Shown in pieces: positions 51,645 to 62,100 of a stretch of DNA of 64,000 nucleotides. This DNA comes from Adineta vaga (Eukaryota > Rotifera): the NCBI GenBank assembly GCA_021613535.1, contig CP075497.1, positions 8,370,001 to 8,434,000 on the forward strand. The letters are read 5' to 3'. The translations under genes were made by a program, and so were the position numbers. The notes beneath the pieces were generated by a model, which was not told the DNA's origin, searched no databases, and saw only the letters and a program-made list of their open reading frames with translations. How positions within the stretch are numbered: the stretch's first letter is position 1; every line of letters begins with the position of its first letter.

Positions 51645-51754
51645 CTTTATCTAGAAATAGAAAGAAAACTATAGAGATGATATTACTTTTATTTGAATTC
51701 TATCTGACAAGATAATATATAGAACAACAACAACAAGAAACAAGAACAAATGAA

Positions 51755-52160
51755 TTAATAATATCCTCGTGGAACAACAAATGTTAAAAAATCACCAAGT
51801 GGACCCAATTTTGGCCGTAATAATTGAAATGTGACATTCCATGCAATGATTATTACTATCCAAACGACCGTACCAATTGCACTACGAATGACATCTAAAA
51901 CAAAATGATTCCTATGAATATATTGAAAATAAACATATTCATTTACATGTACGAATTTGTGATTGTTGAGGATAAGGTGGAACTTTAAATGCTTGTTTAT
52001 AAAACCAGATTGCATTAATGAACCAAAGAAGTGGTAGGAAAGCAAATCCAGCTATTAGAGAATATATAGATCGATAGTTCAAGTTGATTTTCTTACCATG
52101 ATAATATTTACGACAAATATTTAAGCGTTCTTCAGGCGACTTTTTCTCTAATGTTACCAT
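51755..52160 (-). CDS. PSENEN: Gamma-secretase subunit PEN-2
   Basis: The small gamma-secretase subunit needed for presenilin maturation and Notch/APP cleavage. Three exons on the minus strand: 52160-52097, 52051-51947, 51894-51755. They give 102 aa, the normal size. Motifs are EERLNICRKYYHG, AGFAFLPLLWFINAIWF, QSQI, YVIRSAIG, a second membrane segment and the conserved LGDFLTF near the end. A CATCAG acceptor-like site lies nine bases before the ATG. Confidence 0.95.
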
Positions 52161-52895
52161 CGTTTGAGTCTGATGCAATGTTGTTTTGCTAAATGTACGA
52201 TTTCATCAGATGATATTCTATCAGTTTATATAGTTTGACAAGATTTGTTTATTCTGAATTAAGATTGGTTATCTACTTGTTTATGTGAAGCGGCCTCTTC
52301 CTATTTTCATCATCATTGGATTTAATGATGGCGGAATGACGACGGACGGACGGAATAAATCAGTCCGGTCCATTATCATTACTGACAATGACGATTGATG
52401 AATACCTACACTACATCATATCATCTGATATTTTGATTCTTTTATGTAACTGAATAAATTAGATGAACAATTTCTTTGATTATTTGCAAAATTAAAATAA
52501 CGAAACATAGATTAATCTATTATAGTTTTCTTGACTACATCTGATATAGTAATTGAATTGATGTAAGACTTTAGATTGGCTACGATATTCATCATATTGT
52601 TCTAAAAAATGATTTACTTTGTATTCATTCGTATCTCTGAGATAAAGGTGAAAAATATGCTCTTCGTTTTCTTATAGTTTAGATAATCATTAAAGAAAAG
52701 TAAATACGATGGCAACTAATTCATCAGATGTTTCAGATGATATATCACAATAATACTAAATGTCAGCTTTTTTTTATTGCATCGATGAATATTTCTAGCT
52801 GTCGTTAGTAGTCTAATGTAAATAATGATAGAAAACAGAAAGTATGTGAATGAACCGCTGAGAATAATATTAGGGATAGAACACTTAAGAAGCAA
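52161..52895. other. Intergenic between PEN-2 and tRNA-Thr
   Basis: 735 bp of A/T-rich DNA holding the PEN-2 promoter. No gene is supported. Confidence 0.5.
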
Positions 52896-52968
52896 GCCCG
52901 TGTGGCTCAGTGGCTAGAGCACTGGTCTAGTAAACCAGGGGTCGACAGTTCAATTCTGTCCTCGGGCA
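52896..52968 (+). tRNA. tRNA-Thr (anticodon AGT)
   Basis: A 73-nt cloverleaf without an intron. The acceptor stem pairs GCCCGTG with CTCGGGC (one T-T mismatch at position 6-67). The D arm is GCTC/GAGC. The anticodon stem is CTGGT/ACCAG with loop CTAGTAA, giving anticodon AGT. The T arm is GACAG/CTGTC with TTCAATT. A and B boxes are recognisable. The discriminator base is A. A T7 run at about 52980 is the likely Pol III terminator. Confidence 0.93.
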
Positions 52969-52979
52969 TAGAAAATTCC

Positions 52980-52988
52980 TCTTTTTTA
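52980..52988 (+). terminator. Pol III terminator of tRNA-Thr
   Basis: A run of T on the sense strand starts about 12 bases after the tRNA discriminator base, the usual Pol III stop signal. Confidence 0.7.
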
Positions 52989-53277
52989 CTGTTTTCCTTA
53001 TTTATTTCCTATCAATATGTATTGTTATCGTATCTGATTTTAATCACATTATACTATTCACTTATAAAATGTGTTTTTGCTACTTTTTCTCCTTTTTTCT
53101 AAAAACAAACTCAACAATTACCAATAAATGAGTTCTATATTATGATGACATCATTGACTGATATGTCGAATAGTCAAACCGTTTCTTAACATTTCCCTTC
53201 TCAATTATCATCGATTAAATCTGAATTAAAAATAGATCTGCGCGTGTCTCTAAAGTCGCAAGATCAAGTTTGAATAC

Positions 53278-53290
53278 TCTATATAAATAG
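53278..53290 (+). promoter_or_regulatory. TATA-like box of GPCR 1
   Basis: TCTATATAAATAG lies about 40-50 bases before the GPCR 1 ATG. It is one of the clearest TATA elements in the window. Confidence 0.55.
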
Positions 53291-53326
53291 ACGTTTATAT
53301 TGAAGAATATTATATAAATTTATTCA

Positions 53327-54386
53327 ATGGATTCTGATTCTGGCCTACTTCTTCTTGCTAATCTTTCACAAAAAATCACTTTTTATTGTCCTATTGTAAT
53401 AATTATCATTGGAAATATTGGATGTTTATTTAATTTTATTACATTTACATCACGAAAATTAATTCATACATCATGTTCATTATATTTTCTTATTGCATCT
53501 ATATTCGATCTTCTAACACTTGATTTTGGAACATTAACACGATTTCTCTCTGATCATTATCGATATGATCTTTATAACTATTCACAAAGCTTTTGTAAAA
53601 TACGTCAATATCTTATTAATACTTTTCCTTCGATTGCAACATGTTTTATTGTATTAGCAGCTATGGATCGTTATTTATGTACTTCATCAAGATTAAAATA
53701 TCGTTCATTTGCTACAATAAAATATGCGAAATATTTTCTTACATTTTCTATTATCATTTGTATGCTATTAAATATACATATGTTGATATTTGCTGATCTA
53801 AGACCAACGTGCAGTTTTCTATCAGGAAACTATAATTTCTTTATTGTAATTTATAGTCTTGTTGTCACATCATTTATGCCACATTTTCTTATGCTTTACT
53901 TTGGTTTTGGTACACGATGGCATATTCATTTGGTACATCATCGTGTGATTCCTCTCAACATTCAACAACGTCGAAGACAACGAACAGAAATACAACTCGT
54001 TACAGTAAACTGAATTGAAATTCCATTCAAATTCACAAATCATTATATTTCTTATAATTTAGATGATGTTGTTTCAAGTAGGTATATCTACGTTATTGAT
54101 TTTCACTCGAATGATCTATTTTTCATATAATGTTGTAACTAATAATCAAGACAAAACATCTTTTCAGAAAGCAATGGACTCATTTTTCTCACAATTAACA
54201 ACTCAATTATTTTATTTAAATTATGCGAAATCATTTTATGTTTATACATTAGCAAGTAAATATTTTCGACGAATATTTTTCGAAAGATCTATTCAATTCT
54301 TCCAACCATTCTTTCCCAAACGAACAAATCATCGTACAATTCAACAGCGAATTTTACCTGCACAAACGAACTATCTTTGTACATAA
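53327..54386 (+). CDS. Rhodopsin-type G protein-coupled receptor 1
   Basis: Two exons, 53327-54004 and 54063-54386, give 333 aa with seven hydrophobic helices. TM1 carries GNIGCLFNFITF, the Asn position of class A. TM2 is followed by a Cys that can pair with ECL2. TM3 ends in AAMDRYLCTS, equivalent to the DRY region. TM5 lies near YSLVVTSFMPHFLMLY. TM7 has LNYAKSFYVYTLAS in place of canonical NPxxY. The pattern resembles expanded orphan invertebrate receptors, often FMRFamide-receptor-like. The ligand is unknown. Confidence 0.8.
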
Positions 54387-55011
54387 TATCATTTGATAAA
54401 TATGATGAAAACTATTCTTACTAAATTCATTACCAAATGGATCACGAGAAGATTGGATTCAAATTCTGCCGTAAGTATGACTATAATAGATAGCACGAGA
54501 TTGAAATAGATTTTAATCGTAGTTATTTTGGTTAATTTAATCCATGAAAAAAAATCAAGAGATAATTCAGTGAAAAGAGGAAACCATAGTATAGACGATC
54601 GAATAGTGAAATATGTATTAATGTTTCTTGAACAAAAGCATAGCATCTGGTAAGAAAAATCGATTTTCATTAGTAAACAATCACGAGAACAGCACTTTAT
54701 CTCTAGTAAAACTCGAATCTCAAACAATTGGTATTCTAGGCTTGAAATTTCTTCAAATTTCCATGTTTTTCATGATAGATAAACGTAATATGTAAAATCA
54801 TAGCATACATTCACATTCTATCACAATAGATCAAATATCTGTCAATAATTGCATGTTTCTTTTATTCTCCAAACTTGAAAACAAATATTTCATGTTATGA
54901 TAAATTTGATCTTGTATTCTGAATATGTCTTACATTTAGATATATAAATGTACATTTAAAAAGTGTTTGAAGAATAGATGCTTGTCATCAAATATAAATC
55001 CATTGATAGAA
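54387..55011. promoter_or_regulatory. Intergenic between the two GPCRs, with TATA-like box
   Basis: TATATAAAT at about 54941-54949 lies some 65 bases before the GPCR 2 ATG. The minus-strand frame at 54389-54727 shows no coding character. Nothing else is seen. Confidence 0.45.
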
Positions 55012-55950
55012 ATGAATGAAACAACGATTGTAGAACCAAATGAAACATTTTTCATTGTTGTTTTTTCATTTATTATCCTTTTAATTTCAATTGGAATGAC
55101 TATGTCATTAATCTATATTGTTTCTATTATAAGAAACAACGCACTTCAATCTATTTCCACTCTTCTCTCTTGCAATTCATGTATTATCGGTTTATTCTAT
55201 TTCACGTTTCATATATTTTATGTTATTTTCGCTTTTTATCCATTACCAAATTATCGACAGAATTCTTTTGTATGTGCATTTATTGGTTATTTGTATTCAG
55301 TAACATGTTGTGGCATTAGTTGGTCTCATGCAGTTCTCGCAAGTAATCGTTTATGTTATTCAATTTTTCCAAAAATTCGACGATTACTTACATATAAATT
55401 CGCATGGTATCTAATTGCTGTGCATTGGTCACTAACATTTCTTCTACCTTTTCCTTTGATATTCTTTAATGCATACCAATATCAAAGTGAATCACGCATA
55501 TGTATTTTAACAACACGAAAAACAAGTACAGCATTGACAGGTGTCATTCTATTTTATAATATTCCTTTTAGTGTTTTCATTATTATTTATATTCTTGTCT
55601 GGCGTCATGCACATCGTTCAACTCAGACAGTTGTTTCTCGTCCTACACGTGATATGGCTATCATGCGTCATATTCTTACATTAGTAATTATCGATATAGT
55701 TTGTGGACATCCTTATATGACACTGATTCTTCTGGATCATTTGGGTACAGCAACGAAAGAATGGTATTTGTCTGTTACTGTTTTTATAACAATGAGTGTT
55801 ACAGCTAATATGTGTGCAATATTTATATTTAATCGAAAGTTGAGAAAATTTTTATGTTCGAAATGGTCTACTGCACAATCAATTGTAACGACGACATCGT
55901 CTGGATTTAAACCTATGCGTACTGCAGCATATTATTGTTATGAGTGGTAA
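55012..55950 (+). CDS. Rhodopsin-type G protein-coupled receptor 2
   Basis: An intronless gene of 312 aa with seven hydrophobic helices and two N-terminal N-glycosylation sites (NET). TM2 contains LLSCNSCIIGLFY, TM3 ends in ASNRLCYSIFPK, TM5 is FYNIPFSVFIIIYILVW, TM6 is HILTLVIIDIVCGHPYMTL, and TM7 is VTANMCAIFIFNRKLRKF. A Cys before TM3 and another in ECL2 could form the usual disulphide. It is not a close copy of GPCR 1, so the two are neighbours rather than recent duplicates. The ligand is unknown. The ATG was chosen as the first in frame. Confidence 0.8.
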   Translation: MNETTIVEPNETFFIVVFSFIILLISIGMTMSLIYIVSIIRNNALQSISTLLSCNSCIIGLFYFTFHIFYVIFAFYPLPNYRQNSFVCAFIGYLYSVTCCGISWSHAVLASNRLCYSIFPKIRRLLTYKFAWYLIAVHWSLTFLLPFPLIFFNAYQYQSESRICILTTRKTSTALTGVILFYNIPFSVFIIIYILVWRHAHRSTQTVVSRPTRDMAIMRHILTLVIIDIVCGHPYMTLILLDHLGTATKEWYLSVTVFITMSVTANMCAIFIFNRKLRKFLCSKWSTAQSIVTTTSSGFKPMRTAAYYCYEW

Positions 55951-56136
55951 TATTATAGCAAGTCTTACAACACAACCAGTTCAAACCAGAACTGCTATGA
56001 GTGAAGAGTAATATAAAAGTTTGTTATTGTAGAAAAAGAGACATTTACATTTGTATATTGCTAATAATAAATATGTGCAGAAAGTATACACACTTTTCTG
56101 ATGTTCTTAAGAAGAAAATCGATCGAATCTAATACA

Positions 56137-56922
56137 TCAATCAGTTTTGTTTAAATCAATTACAATCGGTGAATGAGCCATACGAAAATAACTATCACAT
56201 AACGAAGCATTGATAAACAATGTTCTTCCAAAATCATCTTCATTTTTCATTTGTCCATAGGATGCATGTACATGACCAAAAACATGAAGTTTTGGTTTAA
56301 CTCGCGTTAATACCGATTGTAATAATTCCTTACAACCTATACTATATCCACGCATAGATTTATCAAGAATACCATGAGGTGGACTATGTGTAAGAAGAAT
56401 ATCTGTATCCGTAGGTATATCAAACCAGTGACGATGAATTTCATTGGAATCTTTACAATGTTCAGATAACCAACCACTATTTATAAATTAATAATTGAGA
56501 TGCTTTTTCAAAGGAAAAGTTTTGAATACATACCTTCCATAGAATTTCCATCCTGTTATTGGATCTTGAAAAGAATTATCTTGAAGATAGACAATACCAT
56601 AATCAGTTATTAGTGACTTATCTGTTTTCAATTGTTCAATAGCTGGTGGAAGTTTTTTATAGCGTTTTTTCGTATAAAATCGTTTCCATTCATGATTACC
56701 GACAATAACGATTTTTAAACGATATTGTGTGAGAGTTTTTAACCAATTTAAAAATTTCTCAACTTCCATTTCCGTTCCATTATGAGTAAAATCTCCTGAA
56801 TGGATTAAAATATCACCTGTTGGAAGAATGAAATCATACTGATCATGACTGTCACTAATACATACAAATCGTATGGTAGATGCCGATAAATTATTTTCAT
56901 TTTCAAAAATTGCTTCAGCCAT
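56137..56922 (-). CDS. Metallophosphoesterase, MPPED/UPF0046 type
   Basis: A calcineurin-like phosphoesterase. Two exons on the minus strand, 56922-56534 and 56476-56137, give 242 aa. All metal-site motifs are visible in order: CISDSHDQ (D-x-H), GDILIHSGDFTHNG (GD), VGNHEW (GNHE), THSPPHG, and FGHVHASYG (GHxH). Length and layout match the MPPED1/2 and nematode UPF0046 group, which hydrolyse cyclic nucleotides or related phosphodiesters in vitro. Confidence 0.88.
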
Positions 56923-57616
56923 TTTCACAAGAAAAAACAACTATGTCAATAAGTTTAGAAACACAGACATTTTGTAGTGATGTAAGTAATTTCGCAACTC
57001 AATGCAATGAGTCATAGATAGAGAAATTATTGTAATTCGGTTGAAAATAGGAGAAAATCTAGTGATAATGAATGTTGAAGATATTATTCATAAGCGTTTG
57101 GCAATCGTAAACAAGTTTTTTTTATTCTAATTGTTTTCCTTTGAATGATTCGTTGTCATACTCTACTTGACTTTAGTTTGATGATATTAACATAGGTATT
57201 ATTCGCAAGACTGATTGTGTTCAGCAAAGAATCGATGGTACTTTACCTCACATTTTAATTTAATATAATGGTACCTGACGTCCTCTAATCATTTATTCGG
57301 CAATGATGCTACTTTTTTTTCATTTGTCTCGTTAATGAATTTACCTGACGTGTGTAATTCAATGTACCATTAGTGATCCATGGTAACTCAATGTAACTAA
57401 CGATTCCTATGATGATTGTAATATAAAAAGAAAATATTTACACAATACATATACATTTATTTCATAGTAAAATTAATCTGGTTAACTACAGACTTATACG
57501 GATTGAGAACATATACAAACTTTATGTAAAACAAAAGGAAGAGAAAAGATTTATAGAAAAAATGCTTATCAAACAGTTTTAAATCTTATAAAATATATAT
57601 ACTGTAGATTTTGTTT
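56923..57616. other. Intergenic between metallophosphoesterase and 69-aa gene
   Basis: 694 bp of A/T-rich DNA. It contains the promoter of the phosphoesterase and the 3' flank of the small gene. No further gene is supported. Confidence 0.5.
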
Positions 57617-57934
57617 TCATTTACGAATGACGATTAAAATAGGCATTGTGGTCATTTTAGGATGAGGATCCAATGGATCAATCCATTGTGTTACATTCCA
57701 TGGAGCATCGGAAGTTGTGAATGGACCTAAATAAAGAAAATGAATGAAAAAAGCAAGATGTTTTATCATATATTAGATGAATACTTCGTGAATGTGCACC
57801 ATAGTCGGAAGGACCATGATGTGAAGCACTGAAATGAATTGTAAGCAAATTTTCCTTTCACCAAATAATTTTACTTACGAGCTTGAGCGTAAGAGTTCAT
57901 GTGGACGTTTAACTTTATATGCAACATTACCCAT
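57617..57934 (-). CDS. 69-aa protein of unknown function, three short exons
   Basis: Exons 57934-57879, 57828-57785 and 57726-57617 on the minus strand join through two introns of 50 and 58 bp with consistent GT-AG sites and phases to 69 aa. The N-terminus is basic (NVAYKVKRPHELL). The middle is Ser/His/Gly-rich (SASHHGPSDYGAHS). A DAPWNVTQWIDPLDPHPK stretch follows, then a hydrophobic end (TTMPILIVI). No signal peptide is clear. The intron structure argues that it is real. No family was recognised. Confidence 0.55.
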
Positions 57935-59140
57935 ACTTAAATTCGAAACAACTTAAAAGATATTTTTTCGACAATAAATGAGGACTAACCTTCAACGTAT
58001 ATCTCGCGTGTAAATTATGATAAAAATAAACAGTAAATATTATTCAATGGCCAATAACTAAAATTTCAAATGAAAATATTTTGTAAAAATCAAAATAACA
58101 CGACGAAAAAAGAATATGTTAGATTTAATAAACGAAAAAAACATTCGCACACACATTGAGTCTTGAGAAAAACTAATTAATATTGAATTAGATGAGAATG
58201 AAAAAGAAATGTATACGAGTTGTTGAATGTAGAAGGAAAAAATCGATGATAGTATCTGCTTACTATCACCCCATTTCATGCATATGTATAGGACGCACAC
58301 ATTGCAATCAACCGTGAAAATAGTCAATATTTTTTTGTCAATGTCTATACTAAAGAAGAAAAAAAATGTATTGATCACTTTTTTTTTCGAACGCAAGAAG
58401 AATAAAATTAATCTATAGCAATGACTAGAACATTCAACACAAGAAAATTCGAAATAGATAAAATAGAATCGTTTTATTATGCTAATAATATTTTGATATA
58501 TGTCAAATGTATTTCAATTAGTGTTCTAAATTTAATTTATATCGATGAATAATAATCAAAACGTAGGAAGGTAAATAAAAGTCGGAACAAATATAAATGA
58601 TAGAAATCGTTTTGATTAACGATTGATTGTATAAAATTAATTCGAAATATATAATTGTCGTATATTACAGTGAATCGTTTCTTTTAACTTTCAGAAGATT
58701 AATCTAATTGATTCGCAAGATATTAGTACAATAATAAAATATTGACACAGTCTTTACTTAAACATATGATTTAGTGATACGTATCACTATATGACAATCA
58801 TCATCAAGAAACTATTGTGTGATATTATGTGTAATAGGGTTGCGAAAAATAAATTCGAATTTTTCTATAACTCATAAAATTATATTTGATTGATTTAATT
58901 TTTGTCAATGATATGTCGAATATATGAAATTTTGTCTTATCTATCAAACCGTATAACCCATCAATAATCGTTGGAAACAATTCAATGGCCTACTTTATAT
59001 ATATTTTTGTAACTTAAAAAAAAGCCATAAATAGTTGTTACGTTGGCAAGGTTTTTCTTTTCTTTCTCTTTGGTTGCCAACAACAGAATTATGGAGTCTT
59101 TTTTTCTTCTCGCATTTTGGTGTTATTTTTCTTTCCAGTC
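57935..59140. other. Intergenic upstream of the DUF4062-NACHT gene
   Basis: 1.2 kb, very A/T-rich. The minus-strand frame at 58058-58396 is Phe/Ile/Ser-rich and not convincing. TTTCCAG at 59132-59138 is a strong acceptor two bases before the next ATG. Confidence 0.5.
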
Positions 59141-62100
59141 ATGTCAAATCCATCTAGACAACAGCGACGTTTTCCATCGCGAACACCGGTGCGTATTTCA
59201 CGAAATTATCCGAAATTACCACCTATCCCTCAAACAGCTCATTCAATAGATCCTGATAATGATTCGGATAAACATATAAGCATAATTCATCCAGCAGAGC
59301 ATACGTTACCCTCAACCAAACTTGTTCCAATAACTCCTGTACTATCAAATGAAGATCTTTCAACGAAACCTGTATTAGATGGTACTGATATCGAGAGTAA
59401 TCGTGACTTATCAACATCCATAGATGTAAGTGAATTTTGGGCGAAATTACGACGACATATTGCTAATGAATCATTATCAAATCCTGATGATCATGGATGT
59501 CAACAAACACCAAATAAAGTTGTACGAATATTTGTATCGTCGACATTTACAGATTTCTTTAATGAACGTGAAATTTTAATTAAAAAAGTAATAAAAACCA
59601 TCATAAAGAACGATAGAATTATTCTATCTTTTGAATCTAAAGGTATTTCCTGAATTACGTGATGAATTAGAACCAGTGGGTCTTCAAATCATCGATTGTG
59701 ATCTTCGATGGGGTGTAAGTAGAATTTTTATTGAGTATTCGATCAAATAATCGTAGAAATGACTTAATAACTGTTGTTCAACTATGTGAAATTTCAGAAG
59801 ATCGAATTGATATCAACAAGAAATTTCTAATCTTCAATCAATGATTGTTTCGAAAATATTTAGGTACCAAAAGATTCAACTACTGAACAAACTATTCTTA
59901 CCTGTCTGGAAGAACTTGATCGATGTTTTGAAGATAATGGTCAACCATTCTTTATCGGTCTTATTAGTGATAAGTAAGTTTCATCTTCTCTCTTCTTCTC
60001 ACATACATTTCGCTAATTATCTCAGTATCATTCCTTTCATATCGAACAGTTTACTATCTACAGACATAGACTCGTAAAACATGCTGCTCATAATATTTTC
60101 CAATGATATATTCAAAATTCAAATCAAATTTTTTGTTCATTTAGATATGGTTGGGTACCAAAACTTCATGAACTACCCGATAATATAAAAGAACGCTATC
60201 GTTGGATTGATGGAGCATCAATAACTTTAATGGAATTCATACATGGTGCATTTCGTACCCACAATCCGAACGCATTTTTTCTAATTCGCAAATCTGAAAA
60301 TATACTCAAAAATCTTCCTGAGAAATATACTGATAAATTTCGTGATAAAGATGAAATCAGTCAAAAACAAGTTCTAGAACTAAAACATCAATTATCACAA
60401 ATTGTTCCACCGGAACATATTTTTCAATATGATTGTTTTTACAATGGTCTAGATTCAACAACTGGACGTGAACGAGTATGAAACAGATGTTTGTTATCGC
60501 TTTAAAAATGATTTATTTCTTAAGGTAAGAGTTGATGGTTTAGAAGAATTTGGAATGAAAGCAAAAGAATTTTTATCAGAAGCCATTAAAAATTGGTATT
60601 CAGAAAATTTTGATAATGCAACATCTATAGACGCTGGTAATTTCAAATGATGATTATATGATTTACAAAGATTGTTCTGTTATTTTAGAACAGAAACAAA
60701 TGAACACATTTCTATTAAATAAAACTCAATTTTTCGTTGATCGATCTGAAGAATTCTCTATGTTATTAAAATATATTTCAGACGATCCTATCGATGGCAA
60801 AAAACCTCACAGTAAATAAACAACTATCTTCTCTTATCAAATCACTGATCACAAATGCTTTGTTTTCTTTCAGAAATAAGTGCTGATCCTGTCGATCATC
60901 AACCTATAATGTCAATTGTCAGTCCAGCTGGTGATGGAAAAACGATGTTACTTGGCAAATTCGTCTTACATATCGAAGTAAAATGATGAAAAACCTTCTA
61001 ATCATTTGGTGATCATTTCAACTTTTATTCAATAGGAAACTATGAAAGATAAATTCTTTCTCTTTTATCATTTTCTTGATGGAGCATTTCATCCAACTGG
61101 TAGTTCATTCATGCATGCGAATTTAACACAAAAACTCAATAAATATCTGGGTAGAAAACGATCTGAAATATAAATGAAACAATTTCGAATTATTTAGACG
61201 AACATCAACTTATTTCTCCAAATACAGGAGAACGACCGAATGTAACTGATGAAAATTTTATACGAGAAGCTATTGCATTATTACCTGTTCCCTTTGTTAT
61301 TATCATTGATGGATTAGACAAAGTAGAATCATACTTAGCAACATTTCCTTCTAATTAAAACATTTCTCTTAGGGTGATATTCATCATCAACGAAAATATC
61401 ATGAAGAATTTTTATTTGCGAATTATAAAGATTTAGCAAGTAATCATACATATATGTTAATCAGTTCTGAACCAAATTCGCCTTTATATCATGAAATTCG
61501 AAGATATGATTATTATGAATTATACCTTAAACCATTAACTATTGAACAACGTTCTACATATGTTGAAAACTTTTTTCAACGATTTAATAAGGTAAGATGA
61601 AAGAAAAGATTAAATGTAATAATAATTAAGGAAATTTAATTGAAATATTTTAAATTCGAACCCAAACCATTCCTTGAACATGATAAACAGTAAAACCAGT
61701 AATTCGTTCAATTGATGAAATTTTCACGAGTTTTTTATGTGAAGATGGAATAAGATTGATTAATAAACATCGATATGTATTGATTTCTGATGATAGATGA
61801 ATGGTATTTGTACGAGAGTAGAGAATATGCGATTGTAATTCAGACATTTGAAGTTCTAATCGTTGATATTCATCATTTAAAACTTCATTTTCTTGTTGAT
61901 TTTGTTCGAGTAATTGATTGAGATTATTTTCTAATTGTTCTTTAGAAGAAGAAGAAGAAAAGGAAAAAAAGAATTCTATTTAAAAGAATTGAATATCTCT
62001 TACTTAATTGTTTTTGAAGAGATTGATTGTGTTGTGCTAATTCAATAATTTCTTTCGATGTATTGACTTTTTCATCGGAATGAAAATCTTGTTGAAATGA

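Noticed and set aside
53327-55950. The two adjacent GPCRs as a recent tandem duplication
   Set aside because: They differ in intron content and in all helix motifs I compared, so they are at most ancient relatives.
58058-58396. 112-aa minus-strand ORF in the 58-kb intergenic region
   Set aside because: Low-complexity Phe/Ile/Ser/Lys composition typical of A/T-rich non-coding DNA here.
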